DNA from: Spirosoma foliorum
GTDB lineage: Bacteria > Bacteroidota > Bacteroidia > Cytophagales > Spirosomataceae
Direction: 5' to 3'
DNA: 64,000 nucleotides
Assembly: GCF_014117325.1 (NCBI RefSeq)
Contig: NZ_CP059732.1
Span: 8,011,501-8,075,500, forward strand
Positions 42,639 through 51,510 of the stretch are shown one piece after another (the stretch's first letter is position 1; each line of letters starts with the position of its first letter). The position numbers and the translations under genes are program-made. The notes beneath the pieces are model-generated. The model had not been told where the DNA came from. It made no database searches and worked only from the letters and a program-made list of their open reading frames with translations.

Positions 42639-45620
42639 ATGCTAATTTTCCTGTTTCGACGCACCTTGCTGGTGTGCCTGGTCGGACTATGCCCTTTGGT
42701 ATTCGCTCAGAAACTCCCTGGTGATTCGGCAACGACTGCGCCAGTCAATCAACCGTCTCTGGTAGCAACGTTGTCAGATCTGTTGCCACAAATTACCCCA
42801 AAATCGCCTACGGTGGCGGCTCTGGGTCGCTATGGCGAATACCCCGTGAGTATGTATACGGGCCTGCCTTCCATCGAAATCCCGATCCACGAATTTAAGG
42901 TTGGTACGCTCACGGTGCCCATTAAACTCACTTACCACGCGTCGGGCCTAAAAGTCAACGATCTGGCCTCGTGGGTAGGTATGGGCTGGAGTCTGCAAAC
43001 CGGAGGGCTCATTACTCGTAATGTTCTGAGCCGACCCGATGAACAGGACACGCCAACTACGGGTGTACTGAATCGGTCTATTGTATCACCAACCTATGAC
43101 CCATCCTGCCCAACCGATGCCACCGATTTACCGATTAGTAATCTGGCTACTAATCTGGTCGATAGTCAGCGGGATCTGTTTGCATATCGAACCCCGGCAG
43201 GAAGCAATACCTTTATTCTGCCTACGTTGTCTTCTCCCGTTTTTCTCTCTCCCGAACCGGTTAGCCTCACGGCATCTTCAGGGCTTAGTTCGTTTACGTT
43301 GGTCGATGCCAGCGGCACTCAGTTTCGTTATGCCGATGCCGAAACCACGTTTACCAACCCAACCTCGTCCAATGCCTATGCCAGCTTTACGAGTGCCTGG
43401 CATTTGAGCGAAATTGTTAGCCTGAACAGTTCTGAACGGGCTATCTATACCTATACATCAGCTCTCAATCAGCCATCGGCCCCTGAACCGACCGATACCT
43501 GGGTTGTATTGGCCAATTTGAGCGAATCATCGCCTAGTGTATCGGGCATACAAACAGGTATTAGCAGCCAAACCCATCGAAATGCATCTGTGCAGGTAGG
43601 TACCCGGCTGCCCAATGAGATTCAGTTTCCGGGCGGTAAACTCCGCTTTGTGCTGGAAGCCCAGGCTCGGCCCGATGGCGGCTACGCTCTGGATTATATC
43701 GATCTGATGAGTTACGACATAACCAGTGGAGACTATGCACTGATCAAACGCTTCGACTTTCAGTATGTGAACAAAAACCGCACCGATGGCTCGTCGGTGA
43801 CGTTTTTAGATCAGATCCAGTTGCTCCAGAACGATGGGGCCACAAGTCTGGGCGCCTATACGTTCACTTATAATGCCACGCCCTTGTCGGCTGCGGGTGG
43901 GAATGCCAAAGATTTCTGGGGGTATTACAATGGCCAACTTAGTACTACTCTCCTGGCCAAGCAATCGTTTGTCATTCAGGAGAATGCCAATAATCCGTCG
44001 GTAACTACCTTCACCATTGGCGATGCCAACCGCGACCCCAACGAGAGTTTGATGAAGGCCTGGGTACTTCAGTCGATCCGCTACCCAACGGGCGGCTCGA
44101 CCCAGTTCGATTTTGAGACCAATCGGTATAACGACAATGGCGTAAAACTGGCGGGGGGCCTTCGGATTCATCAGATTCGGAGCTATACGGCAGACAATCA
44201 ACTGGCCACTACCAAAACCTATCGGTATGGCGTGAATGAGTCGGGTTGGGGTACGTTTCGGTCTAAGTTGGTCAATACCTATACTACCAGCCTGAAACTG
44301 AATAATTACCAACCTGCGCCGGGTGCCCCCAACTTTAGCTACTACGCCTATACCTTCTCGTCATCGCCCACTTACCCGCTCTCGCCCGATGATGGCAGTC
44401 CGGTAACGTATGCCGAAGTAGCCGAATATGCTGAAGATGGGAGTGGTAATACTACGGGTAAAACCCTGTCTCAGTTTCGGGATGCGGCTTCTGATGGGCT
44501 GATCCAACTGGCCCCCGGCAAAACGTTTCTGACCAGCCGGAGCTGGGATCGGGGCCAACTAGAGAACCGAACCGTTACCGATGCCAATGGCAACCTACAA
44601 TCTAAACTGGTTCAGGCATTTAGTACGATTGCCTCGGGTAGTACCACCGATCTGGCTGGCATACTGGTACAACGATCTGTCCAGCAAATTGGGGCGAAGC
44701 AGGCTACCAACGGCTGTAATACCATTGATGATGCGTATCTGCCCTTTCAAACCTATTTATTCAATTACGGGCTGACCAAACTTACGGGTAGCAGCGAGTA
44801 CACCTATGCTGATGATAATTCAGGTCGCTATACGGTAAAAACCACACTGACCGATTACTCACCTGTCTACTATCTTCCCTTCCGAACGCAGGTGGTTGTC
44901 GAAGGTCCAGCGAATCAAGGCAATGCCATTGTGGGCACGTTACTCAGTTACCCGCAGGATTTTGGCTCCATACCAGCCAACGCCAGCAGTCCTGAGCTAC
45001 AGGGTATTCGGGCTTTACAGACGCGAAACGTGTACTTGCCCATCGAAGAAGTCCACTTTCGACAAGAAGCAGGCTCCAGCAATTGGGACTATAAAACGGG
45101 CAAGCTAACTACCTATACACCCACTACTCTGAATGGGCTGACAACGGCCCTGCCTTACCGGACTTACCGGATGGAGTCGCTTTATAACTCGTTTCCCGCC
45201 AACAACCCCTATCGCTCTTCGGCACAGCGGTACACGGCATCTGGCTCTGCGAGTAGTTTCCCAACTGATCCACGTATGGTTTTGCGGCTAACGATGACCA
45301 ATTATGATGCCAACGGAAATCTGACCCGCTATGAACTGACCAACGGAGCCGCTACCGCCTTTGGCTATGATACGTATACGCCCGGCGGAGGAGTTCAGTT
45401 CTCGGTGGTAAACCAGCAAACGCTCAACGCGGGGCAAGCCAATGCTCAGTCCAGCACCTACAGCTACACGCGCCCTCTGCTGGGGCCACGCACCACCACC
45501 GATCCGCGCGGGGTAACAACCACCTACGAGTATGATGCCTTTGGCCGACTGGCAACCATCAAAGACAAAGACGGAAACGTGCTCAAAAACTATTCATACC
45601 ACTACGCTACCCAGCCATGA
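42639..45620 (+). CDS. Large exported YD-repeat/RHS-type protein
   Basis: A 993-residue secreted protein with a signal peptide (LLVCLVGLCPLVFAQ). It starts with the SpvB/RHS-like beta region (PTVAALGRYGEYPVSMYTGL, then VPIKLTYHASGLKVNDLASW and VGMGWSLQTGG). It ends with YD repeats (GVTTTYEYDAFGRLATIKDK, ending in YSYHYATQP). There is no toxin tail. Its stop overlaps the start of the next gene by ATGA, so the two are translationally coupled and probably form one shell or complex. In RHS/Tc-type systems such parts build the beta cocoon that encloses the toxin. Confidence 0.85.
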   Translation: MLIFLFRRTLLVCLVGLCPLVFAQKLPGDSATTAPVNQPSLVATLSDLLPQITPKSPTVAALGRYGEYPVSMYTGLPSIEIPIHEFKVGTLTVPIKLTYHASGLKVNDLASWVGMGWSLQTGGLITRNVLSRPDEQDTPTTGVLNRSIVSPTYDPSCPTDATDLPISNLATNLVDSQRDLFAYRTPAGSNTFILPTLSSPVFLSPEPVSLTASSGLSSFTLVDASGTQFRYADAETTFTNPTSSNAYASFTSAWHLSEIVSLNSSERAIYTYTSALNQPSAPEPTDTWVVLANLSESSPSVSGIQTGISSQTHRNASVQVGTRLPNEIQFPGGKLRFVLEAQARPDGGYALDYIDLMSYDITSGDYALIKRFDFQYVNKNRTDGSSVTFLDQIQLLQNDGATSLGAYTFTYNATPLSAAGGNAKDFWGYYNGQLSTTLLAKQSFVIQENANNPSVTTFTIGDANRDPNESLMKAWVLQSIRYPTGGSTQFDFETNRYNDNGVKLAGGLRIHQIRSYTADNQLATTKTYRYGVNESGWGTFRSKLVNTYTTSLKLNNYQPAPGAPNFSYYAYTFSSSPTYPLSPDDGSPVTYAEVAEYAEDGSGNTTGKTLSQFRDAASDGLIQLAPGKTFLTSRSWDRGQLENRTVTDANGNLQSKLVQAFSTIASGSTTDLAGILVQRSVQQIGAKQATNGCNTIDDAYLPFQTYLFNYGLTKLTGSSEYTYADDNSGRYTVKTTLTDYSPVYYLPFRTQVVVEGPANQGNAIVGTLLSYPQDFGSIPANASSPELQGIRALQTRNVYLPIEEVHFRQEAGSSNWDYKTGKLTTYTPTTLNGLTTALPYRTYRMESLYNSFPANNPYRSSAQRYTASGSASSFPTDPRMVLRLTMTNYDANGNLTRYELTNGAATAFGYDTYTPGGGVQFSVVNQQTLNAGQANAQSSTYSYTRPLLGPRTTTDPRGVTTTYEYDAFGRLATIKDKDGNVLKNYSYHYATQP

Positions 45621-48600
45621 GACAATCGCTTTTTAGTCAACTTATTCTGGGCATTTTGCTGCTGCTTTTCGTCTGTTTTTCGGCCTGGGCACAGGTTTCG
45701 CCCAGCGCTGGACAGAACTACGTGGTTGAGCAAACACCCCGCACGGCGCAGACGTCCGTTTCGCTCAACAGCAGTTATGTGGATGTACCCGCTACGGTTT
45801 CGTATCTGGATGGGTTGGGCCGACCCACGCAAACCGTGCAGGTGCGGGGCGCGGGCGATGCCAGCACCGATATAGTAACGAGTAGTACCTCCTACGATGC
45901 CTATGGCCGACCCAACCAGAGTTTTCTGCCTGTACCCGGTGGCGTGGGTGGAACGTTCCTGAGCAGCCCGCAGTCGTCGGGAGCTTCCTTTTATGGCGAC
46001 ACGAATCCGTACAGTGAAACTATTTATGAAGCCAGTCCGCTGAACCGACCCACCCAACAATGGGGACCGGGCCAGAACTGGCGAACGGCCAACCGAAAAC
46101 AACAGCTAAGCTATGGCGTACCGGGCGACGGAGCTACCAGCAGTGGCATTATTCGGTTTAAGGTCAATTTCTTCTCAAACGTCATTTACGGCAATATTGA
46201 AGGCGGTTCGGGTTGGGATTACTTTGGCCCCTTCGACATTGCCAGCCGCACTACCACCGACGAGCAGAACAACCAGACCATCGAGTACACCGATTTGCAG
46301 GGGCGCATGATCCGGCGCGATGTGGTATTGCCCAGCCAGACCCTCACGACCGTATATGTTTATGACAGCTATGAGCGACTGGCCGCCGTGATTCCACCCA
46401 AGCTCTACGACTGGTTTGTAGCCAACGGCTCGGCCGCGGCCCTGTATTTCTATACAAACGGCGACTCGAATACGCCCAATCTGCAGTTTATCGATAATTG
46501 CTACGTGTATCAGTACGATGCCAGAGGCCGGGTAATCCGCAAGCACATTCCCTCGGCGGGTTGGACAGACTTAGTCTATGACCAGTTAGACCGACTGGTA
46601 ATGAGCCAGGATCAACAGGACAAAGCCGAAGGTAAATGGCGGTTTACGCGCTATGACGGGCTAAATCGAGTGGTAGCCACAGGCCGGATGCCCCTAAGCC
46701 GAGCCGCCGATGACCTGCGAGCCGACTTCACCGGCGTTAGTAACGAGACCTTCCCCAGCACCGTAAACCCCTTTGGCACCGACCTACTGACGGAAAGCTT
46801 CTACGACAACTACACTGGTTCGCCATTGACTTTCAGTATTATATTTAGCAGTGGTGCTCCGTCTCCTTGGCCAAATGCAACCCAGCCCAATGCGACTGGT
46901 TTATTAACCAGGAGTGGTGTGCGGAACCTAGAAACGGGTGCTTGGTACTCGTCGGCCTTCTGGTACGATGATAAAGCCCGAGTCATTCAGCACCAAAGCC
47001 AGAATCATCTGGGCTTCATTGAGCACACAGATACCCACTATCAATTTAACGGTGAAGTACTGATATCAAGGTTTACGGACGAAGAAACCATCAGTTCCGA
47101 CCGTTACTTTGCCTACGACCATCTGAGTCGACCCATCAGTGTTTCTTTCACGCCAGCGGACGAACCCTTTGAGATGGCGCGTTACAGTTACGATGCCATT
47201 GGTAGATTGGGCCAGAAACTGATTCAGCCCACAGGTAGTGGGACAGTAACAGGTGGTAACAATTCTATTACTCGGACTGCTAATCCTCCCACAGGAACCA
47301 CACTGGATCAGGCGCCTGATTTTGTCGAAATCCTGCCAGATAATTTTGATCTGAATTACCAGAGCAACGCTAACGGCCTCTATGAAGCTAAGATTGGGCC
47401 AGCTACCGGGAGCACAACGACCCCAGCCTTACAAACGCTGGACTACCGCTACCACATTCGAGGCTGGTTACGCGGGGTAAATGTGGATGCGATGGGTCAA
47501 CCTGTGCTCAACATCAGCCGGGGTGATGTATTCGCTTTTGGTCTGGACTATGAAACGGCAGGTTTCTACGATGGTAACATTGGTAAACAACGTTGGCTAG
47601 GAAGCCGCCAGCCTAGCCAAACTCGGCAATATACCTACGCTTATGACACAGCTAGCCGCCTATCGGGAGCTACGTACACGGGGGCATCTGGAGAGAATTA
47701 TTCTCTTTTCAATATGAGCTATGATCAGAATGGCAATATCCAAACCCTGAATCGGGCGGGCATTGACCAACTGACCTACAGCTACGGTGAAGGCAACAAA
47801 CTCTTATCGGTTAGTGATGCGACCAGCAACACGGCTGGTTTCGCCGATGGTAACACGAGTGGAAATGATTATGAGTACTGGCCCGATGGAAGTCTGAAGA
47901 AAGACTTGAACCGAGGCATCACCGATATTCAATACAACCTGCTGAAGCTGCCTAAACAAATCAGTTTCAGTACAGGCAAAGTCGTCTCCTACACTTATAC
48001 GGCCACGGGCCAGAAGCTGCGGATGAGCAGCTCTACAGGCCAGATTCGTGATTATCTGGCTGAATCAGAAAACCTTAATGGGCAATTTGACTGTCTGTAT
48101 ACGCCCGAAGGGCGAGCCTTTTCGGGTGGCTATGAGTATTATCATAAAGATCACCTGGGCAACATCCGAGCCGTTTACTGGGACAGTTTGGGGGTGTTGA
48201 AGGTGAATCAATGGCGTGATTACGACCCCTGGGGCCTGGAGCTATCGGAGCTCAGTAGTGGCAATAGCACCAATCGGCTCAAGTTTAATGGCAAGGAGAG
48301 TTTGGCGGAGGTGGGCGGTGGAGTGTTGGATTATGGCGCCCGGTTGTATGATGCGACGATTGGTCGTTGGGGTGTGGTTGATCCTTTGGCGGAGGTCAAT
48401 CGGCGGTTCAGTCCGTTTGTGTACGGGAATAACAATCCGGTGCGCATGATTGATCCTGATGGGCGGGAAGCCAAGGATCAGACGAATCAGGGCTTCGAGT
48501 ACTCGGATGGCTACTCCAAGCAGAATAGCCGTAATACGACGGGTTCGGTTAGTTTTGAAGGGGCGTATCAGAATGGGGAAGGTAGTGGCGGAGAAGAGCC

Positions 48601-49132
48601 CATAAAAGGGGGAGGTTTTCCCAAAGGTGAAATCCGCTCAACGGCAGAACAAAATGCTGTCATCCGACCAGCGGATGGACTTCGTCAAACAGAGGTGGAC
48701 AAAGCGGCTCAATTAGGGGTAGATATAGCCTGGACAGTTGAAGGTGGGGCTACTTTATTGAAGTTGACAAAATGGTTTAAATCATTAGTCAGCTTCAGTA
48801 AAGCAGTTGTGGAAGGGTCTGAAGATATTCTAAAATTATTTTCAGGTACTGAAAAAGCATGGCAATCAGGTGCTACACCAAATTCAGTCTATACATACTT
48901 AAGCAGTGATGGCAAGGCGGTTTCAAATTATATTTATAATGCAGAAGGTAAAGTGATTTATCAAGTGGATTTTGGAAAACATGGTAAATATCTTTCTGGG
49001 CATGGACATGAAATGACCATACCAGGTAATTTAGGGAGTGGGCATCAGGGTCATATTCCTTATAATTTAGTGCCGTCACAATATTTACAAGTTCCAAAGG
49101 GGGTATCTTATTCTACTCCAATTGGGCATTAA
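45617..49132 (+). CDS. DUF6443-RHS polymorphic toxin with C-terminal toxin domain
   Basis: A 1171-residue exported protein with a signal peptide (LILGILLLLFVCFSAWAQ). A DUF6443 N-terminus (VDVPATVSYLDGLGRPTQTV) is followed by many YD repeats and the RHS-associated core (YYHKDHLGNIRAVYW, GARLYDATIGRWGVVDPLAE, GNNNPVRMIDPDGRE at about 945-955). The roughly 215-residue tail is unrelated to the scaffold and more AT-rich. It carries a His-rich end (HGKYLSGHGHEMTIPG, SGHQGHIPYN) that suggests a nuclease- or hydrolase-like toxin of unassigned family. An immunity candidate follows after 12 bp. Confidence 0.85.
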   Translation: MRQSLFSQLILGILLLLFVCFSAWAQVSPSAGQNYVVEQTPRTAQTSVSLNSSYVDVPATVSYLDGLGRPTQTVQVRGAGDASTDIVTSSTSYDAYGRPNQSFLPVPGGVGGTFLSSPQSSGASFYGDTNPYSETIYEASPLNRPTQQWGPGQNWRTANRKQQLSYGVPGDGATSSGIIRFKVNFFSNVIYGNIEGGSGWDYFGPFDIASRTTTDEQNNQTIEYTDLQGRMIRRDVVLPSQTLTTVYVYDSYERLAAVIPPKLYDWFVANGSAAALYFYTNGDSNTPNLQFIDNCYVYQYDARGRVIRKHIPSAGWTDLVYDQLDRLVMSQDQQDKAEGKWRFTRYDGLNRVVATGRMPLSRAADDLRADFTGVSNETFPSTVNPFGTDLLTESFYDNYTGSPLTFSIIFSSGAPSPWPNATQPNATGLLTRSGVRNLETGAWYSSAFWYDDKARVIQHQSQNHLGFIEHTDTHYQFNGEVLISRFTDEETISSDRYFAYDHLSRPISVSFTPADEPFEMARYSYDAIGRLGQKLIQPTGSGTVTGGNNSITRTANPPTGTTLDQAPDFVEILPDNFDLNYQSNANGLYEAKIGPATGSTTTPALQTLDYRYHIRGWLRGVNVDAMGQPVLNISRGDVFAFGLDYETAGFYDGNIGKQRWLGSRQPSQTRQYTYAYDTASRLSGATYTGASGENYSLFNMSYDQNGNIQTLNRAGIDQLTYSYGEGNKLLSVSDATSNTAGFADGNTSGNDYEYWPDGSLKKDLNRGITDIQYNLLKLPKQISFSTGKVVSYTYTATGQKLRMSSSTGQIRDYLAESENLNGQFDCLYTPEGRAFSGGYEYYHKDHLGNIRAVYWDSLGVLKVNQWRDYDPWGLELSELSSGNSTNRLKFNGKESLAEVGGGVLDYGARLYDATIGRWGVVDPLAEVNRRFSPFVYGNNNPVRMIDPDGREAKDQTNQGFEYSDGYSKQNSRNTTGSVSFEGAYQNGEGSGGEEPIKGGGFPKGEIRSTAEQNAVIRPADGLRQTEVDKAAQLGVDIAWTVEGGATLLKLTKWFKSLVSFSKAVVEGSEDILKLFSGTEKAWQSGATPNSVYTYLSSDGKAVSNYIYNAEGKVIYQVDFGKHGKYLSGHGHEMTIPGNLGSGHQGHIPYNLVPSQYLQVPKGVSYSTPIGH

Positions 49133-49144
49133 TTATTCAATAAT

Positions 49145-49516
49145 ATGTTATCAGAAATCATAAATACTTACGAGCAATTCTCTGACTCACTAATATTGAA
49201 AGTATGTTATATAAGCCTTACTGAAAATAGTAGCAATAGTCGAACTATTGAAGTGGTAATTCGCTGCATGAATAAGCTTAATGATTATGAATGGGATGTG
49301 ATTAAATTATCCTTTTTGGATGTGATAAAATTTCGTTTCATTGAAAATGAAAATACTTCAAGTACTTTGATAAATTCCGCTTTATTAAAGCGCGAAGATG
49401 GAAACGTTATAGTTGACTTCTTTCCTCTTTATTACAGTCAGTCTAGCTTATTAGAAAACCCTAATTCAGATTTTATAATTTATTGCAAAGATTTAAAGTA
49501 TGAGGTTATAAAATAA
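49145..49516 (+). CDS. Candidate immunity protein for the RHS toxin
   Basis: A 123-residue cytoplasmic protein, strongly AT-rich compared with the RHS scaffold. It lies 12 bp after the toxin stop, where immunity genes are normally found. It shows alternating beta and helix character (LKVCYISLTENSSNSRTIEV, VIVDFFPLYYSQSSLL) and no known domain that I can name. The immunity role rests on position, size and composition only. Confidence 0.6.
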   Translation: MLSEIINTYEQFSDSLILKVCYISLTENSSNSRTIEVVIRCMNKLNDYEWDVIKLSFLDVIKFRFIENENTSSTLINSALLKREDGNVIVDFFPLYYSQSSLLENPNSDFIIYCKDLKYEVIK

Positions 49517-49518
49517 AT

Positions 49519-50223
49519 ACCGATGCCAGTAGCAACACGGCTGGGTTCGCCGATGGCAACACCATCGGTAATGATTATGAGTACTGGCCCGATGGAAGTC
49601 TGAAGAAAGATTTAAATCGGGGTATTAGCCAGATTGATTATAACCTGCTAAAGCTGCCTAAACAAATCAGTTTCAGTACGGGCAAAGTGGTTTCTTACAC
49701 TTATACGGCTAGTGGTCAGAAGTTGCGTATGAGTACCTCTACTGGTGATGTGCGTGACTACACCACCTATACCCGCTTTCTGAATAGCCATTTTGAACAA
49801 ATTCCTACTCCCGAAGGACGGGTGGTTCCGGGGGATGATGACCCCGCCCGCTACGAGTATTTTCATGTGGATCATCTGGGCAACATCCGTGCGGTTTACT
49901 ATGACAGTTTAGTGGCAATCCAGGTAGGTCAATGGACGGATTATGACCCCTGGGGTTTGGAGTTATCTGGATTAAGCAAAGGGGCTAATTCGAACCGACT
50001 CAAGTACAACAGCAAAGAGAGTTTAGCGGAGTTAGGCGGTGGAGTGTTGGATTATGGCGCCCGGTTGTATGATGCGACGATTGGTCGTTGGGGCGTAGTT
50101 GATCCTTTGGCAGAGGTCAATCGGCGATTCAGTCCATTTGTGTACGGAAATAACAATCCGGTGCGTATGATTGATCCTGATGGGAGAGAAAGTCAGAAGT
50201 ATGACCGCTCCGAACGAGAATGA
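49519..50223 (+). pseudogene. Displaced RHS tip cassette (silent 3' copy of the RHS core)
   Basis: An open frame without a start codon. It begins at NTDASSNTAGFADGN and runs through YEYWPDGSLKKDLNRG, RYEYFHVDHLGNIRAVYY and GRWGVVDPLAEVNRRFSPF to MIDPDGRESQKYDRSERE, then stops. It closely matches the end of the complete RHS gene (from about 47816), except in a variable patch around RFLNSHFEQIPTPE. The frame is lost just after DPDGRE, and the downstream toxin (50171-50914) is read one frame over. I infer an old tip displaced by recombination, kept as a reservoir or in decay. Confidence 0.8.
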
Positions 50224-50914
50224 TTTTGGGAATGTAACTTTTCATGGGGGTGTCAGCATAGGCGAAGGGGGCTATGTTGGCGGCAGTACCAATGGTGTTG
50301 GTGGGAGCGGAGATGGTAAGCAAGACCCAAATGATCCTCCCAGAAAAGACAACAAGCAAGCTACTATTAAAGCTTATGAACCTGATATGGCAGACCGTTG
50401 GCGCGATGGCAACATTGCCCAACAGCTCACCTATGGATTCGCTGATGGAATTTACTCAATGTTTGCCGATAACCATTTAGGCGGCAGAGGTTTCAATAGT
50501 TATGATGATAAAATCAAAACCCGATTGGGTGGTTTGATGACCCTAGGTGGACCATTATTCAGTACAGAAAGTGCTATAGCTAATACAGGAAGAAGGGTAT
50601 TTTGGTCTGGTGAGTATATTGCACAAAGTGCCGCTGAAGACTTTGCTAAAGCAAACGGAATGAAGACTTTAGAAATGACTTTGGGTGGACGGATTATGAG
50701 ACAATTGAATCGAACAATTTTACCAAAGTCAAGCTCCATTTCTAGCTATATATGGAACAGTCTATCTACAAACTTTGCAAATGGGGCAAAAGGATCTGTA
50801 AACATATTTCATAATGCATCGGGTGGAGTTCGTTTAGAAAGCACTTGGAGAGCAATCGAATATCCAATTCTTAAGCAGAATAAGGTAAACATGATTTTTC
50901 ATGACGTTAAATAA
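50171..50914 (+). CDS. Orphan polymorphic toxin domain (second RHS tail), frameshifted from its core
   Basis: Up to 247 residues. It can be read from TTG 50171, ATG 50180 or the ATG that begins MTAPNENDFGNVT. A Gly-rich linker (GGVSIGEGGYVGGSTNGVGG) is followed by a compact domain starting at NTGRRVFWSGEYIAQSAAED. It includes MKTLEMTLGGRIMRQLN, FANGAKGSVNIFHNASGGV and a WRAIEYPIL end. The FWSG...LEMTxxGR arrangement recurs in tails of polymorphic toxins, possibly NAD-consuming, but I cannot assign it. Deleting one A in GAGAAAGTC near 50185 would fuse it in frame to the RHS tip. Confidence 0.65.
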   Translation: MILMGEKVRSMTAPNENDFGNVTFHGGVSIGEGGYVGGSTNGVGGSGDGKQDPNDPPRKDNKQATIKAYEPDMADRWRDGNIAQQLTYGFADGIYSMFADNHLGGRGFNSYDDKIKTRLGGLMTLGGPLFSTESAIANTGRRVFWSGEYIAQSAAEDFAKANGMKTLEMTLGGRIMRQLNRTILPKSSSISSYIWNSLSTNFANGAKGSVNIFHNASGGVRLESTWRAIEYPILKQNKVNMIFHDVK

Positions 50915-50922
50915 ATAACACA

Positions 50923-51186
50923 ATGATTACAGAAGCAAAGCTAAATGTTTATAAGGACTATAGAGGTGACGGTGATTTTTGGGCACGAATAGGTCTAAAA
51001 AGAGATAAGGCAATAATGGAAGATGGTGATTTTTATTTAATTGATAGTCTTTTACAGGATATAGAGCTTGTAAAAAGAGGGTTAGTTTCTGAGAAATTTG
51101 CAGAGACTGTAGATAAAAAACTGTTGGCAAATTGTGATAATGCGGAAACAATTGTGTTGTTAAAATCAATGGCTAGGAAAGAATAA
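50923..51186 (+). CDS. Candidate immunity protein for the second toxin
   Basis: An 87-residue AT-rich, charged protein starting 8 bp after the toxin stop (ITEAKLNVYKDYRGDGDFWA, LIDSLLQDIELVKRGLVSEK, NAETIVLLKSMARKE). The position and size fit an immunity gene. It is intact although its toxin is detached from the RHS scaffold, as expected if protection against sibling cells is still selected. No domain recognised. Confidence 0.55.
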   Translation: MITEAKLNVYKDYRGDGDFWARIGLKRDKAIMEDGDFYLIDSLLQDIELVKRGLVSEKFAETVDKKLLANCDNAETIVLLKSMARKE

Positions 51187-51238
51187 TTTTTCCAATAACC
51201 CCCCTTTTTTTGTCATGGGTAAACTTTTATTCGTCACT

Positions 51239-51363
51239 GATGCTAGTAGTAATACCGTTGGTTTTGCCGATGGCAACACATCGGGTGACGATTATGCGTA
51301 CTGGCCCGATAGTATTTAAATCGGGATATTTCTCAGATTGATTATAACCTGCTCAAACTGCCT
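51239..51363 (+). pseudogene. Third RHS tip remnant
   Basis: A short degenerate copy beginning at DASSNTVGFADGNTSGDDYA, followed by YWPDSI, a stop after a small deletion, and then the matching DNA for ISQIDYNLLKLP. It begins at the same codon context as the other two copies, and no toxin tail remains. The sequence between 51187 and 51510 otherwise holds only palindromic repeats. Confidence 0.75.
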
Positions 51364-51412
51364 TCTATTGATGTCAGCGGGAACGCCCGCGCGGTACTTA
51401 TAGCTGACACGT

Positions 51413-51492
51413 GAGGTTTCTCAAAACCGAACGCCATATAGAATGGGTTTTAAGAAACCTCGCATGCCGGTTTCTTAAAACCGACATGCGAG
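51413..51492. repeat. TAAG-loop palindromic repeats, copies 2 and 3
   Basis: GAGGTTTC (51413-51420) pairs with GAAACCTC (51454-51461). A second palindrome, CTCGCATG...CATGCGAG (51459-51492), contains CGGTTT-CTTA-AAACCG. The core is the same as in copies at 41.76 kb and 58.4 kb. It lies between the RHS graveyard and the RND gene and may also act as a terminator. Confidence 0.7.
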
Positions 51493-51510
51493 AAGGGTAC
51501 AAGTCTGATC

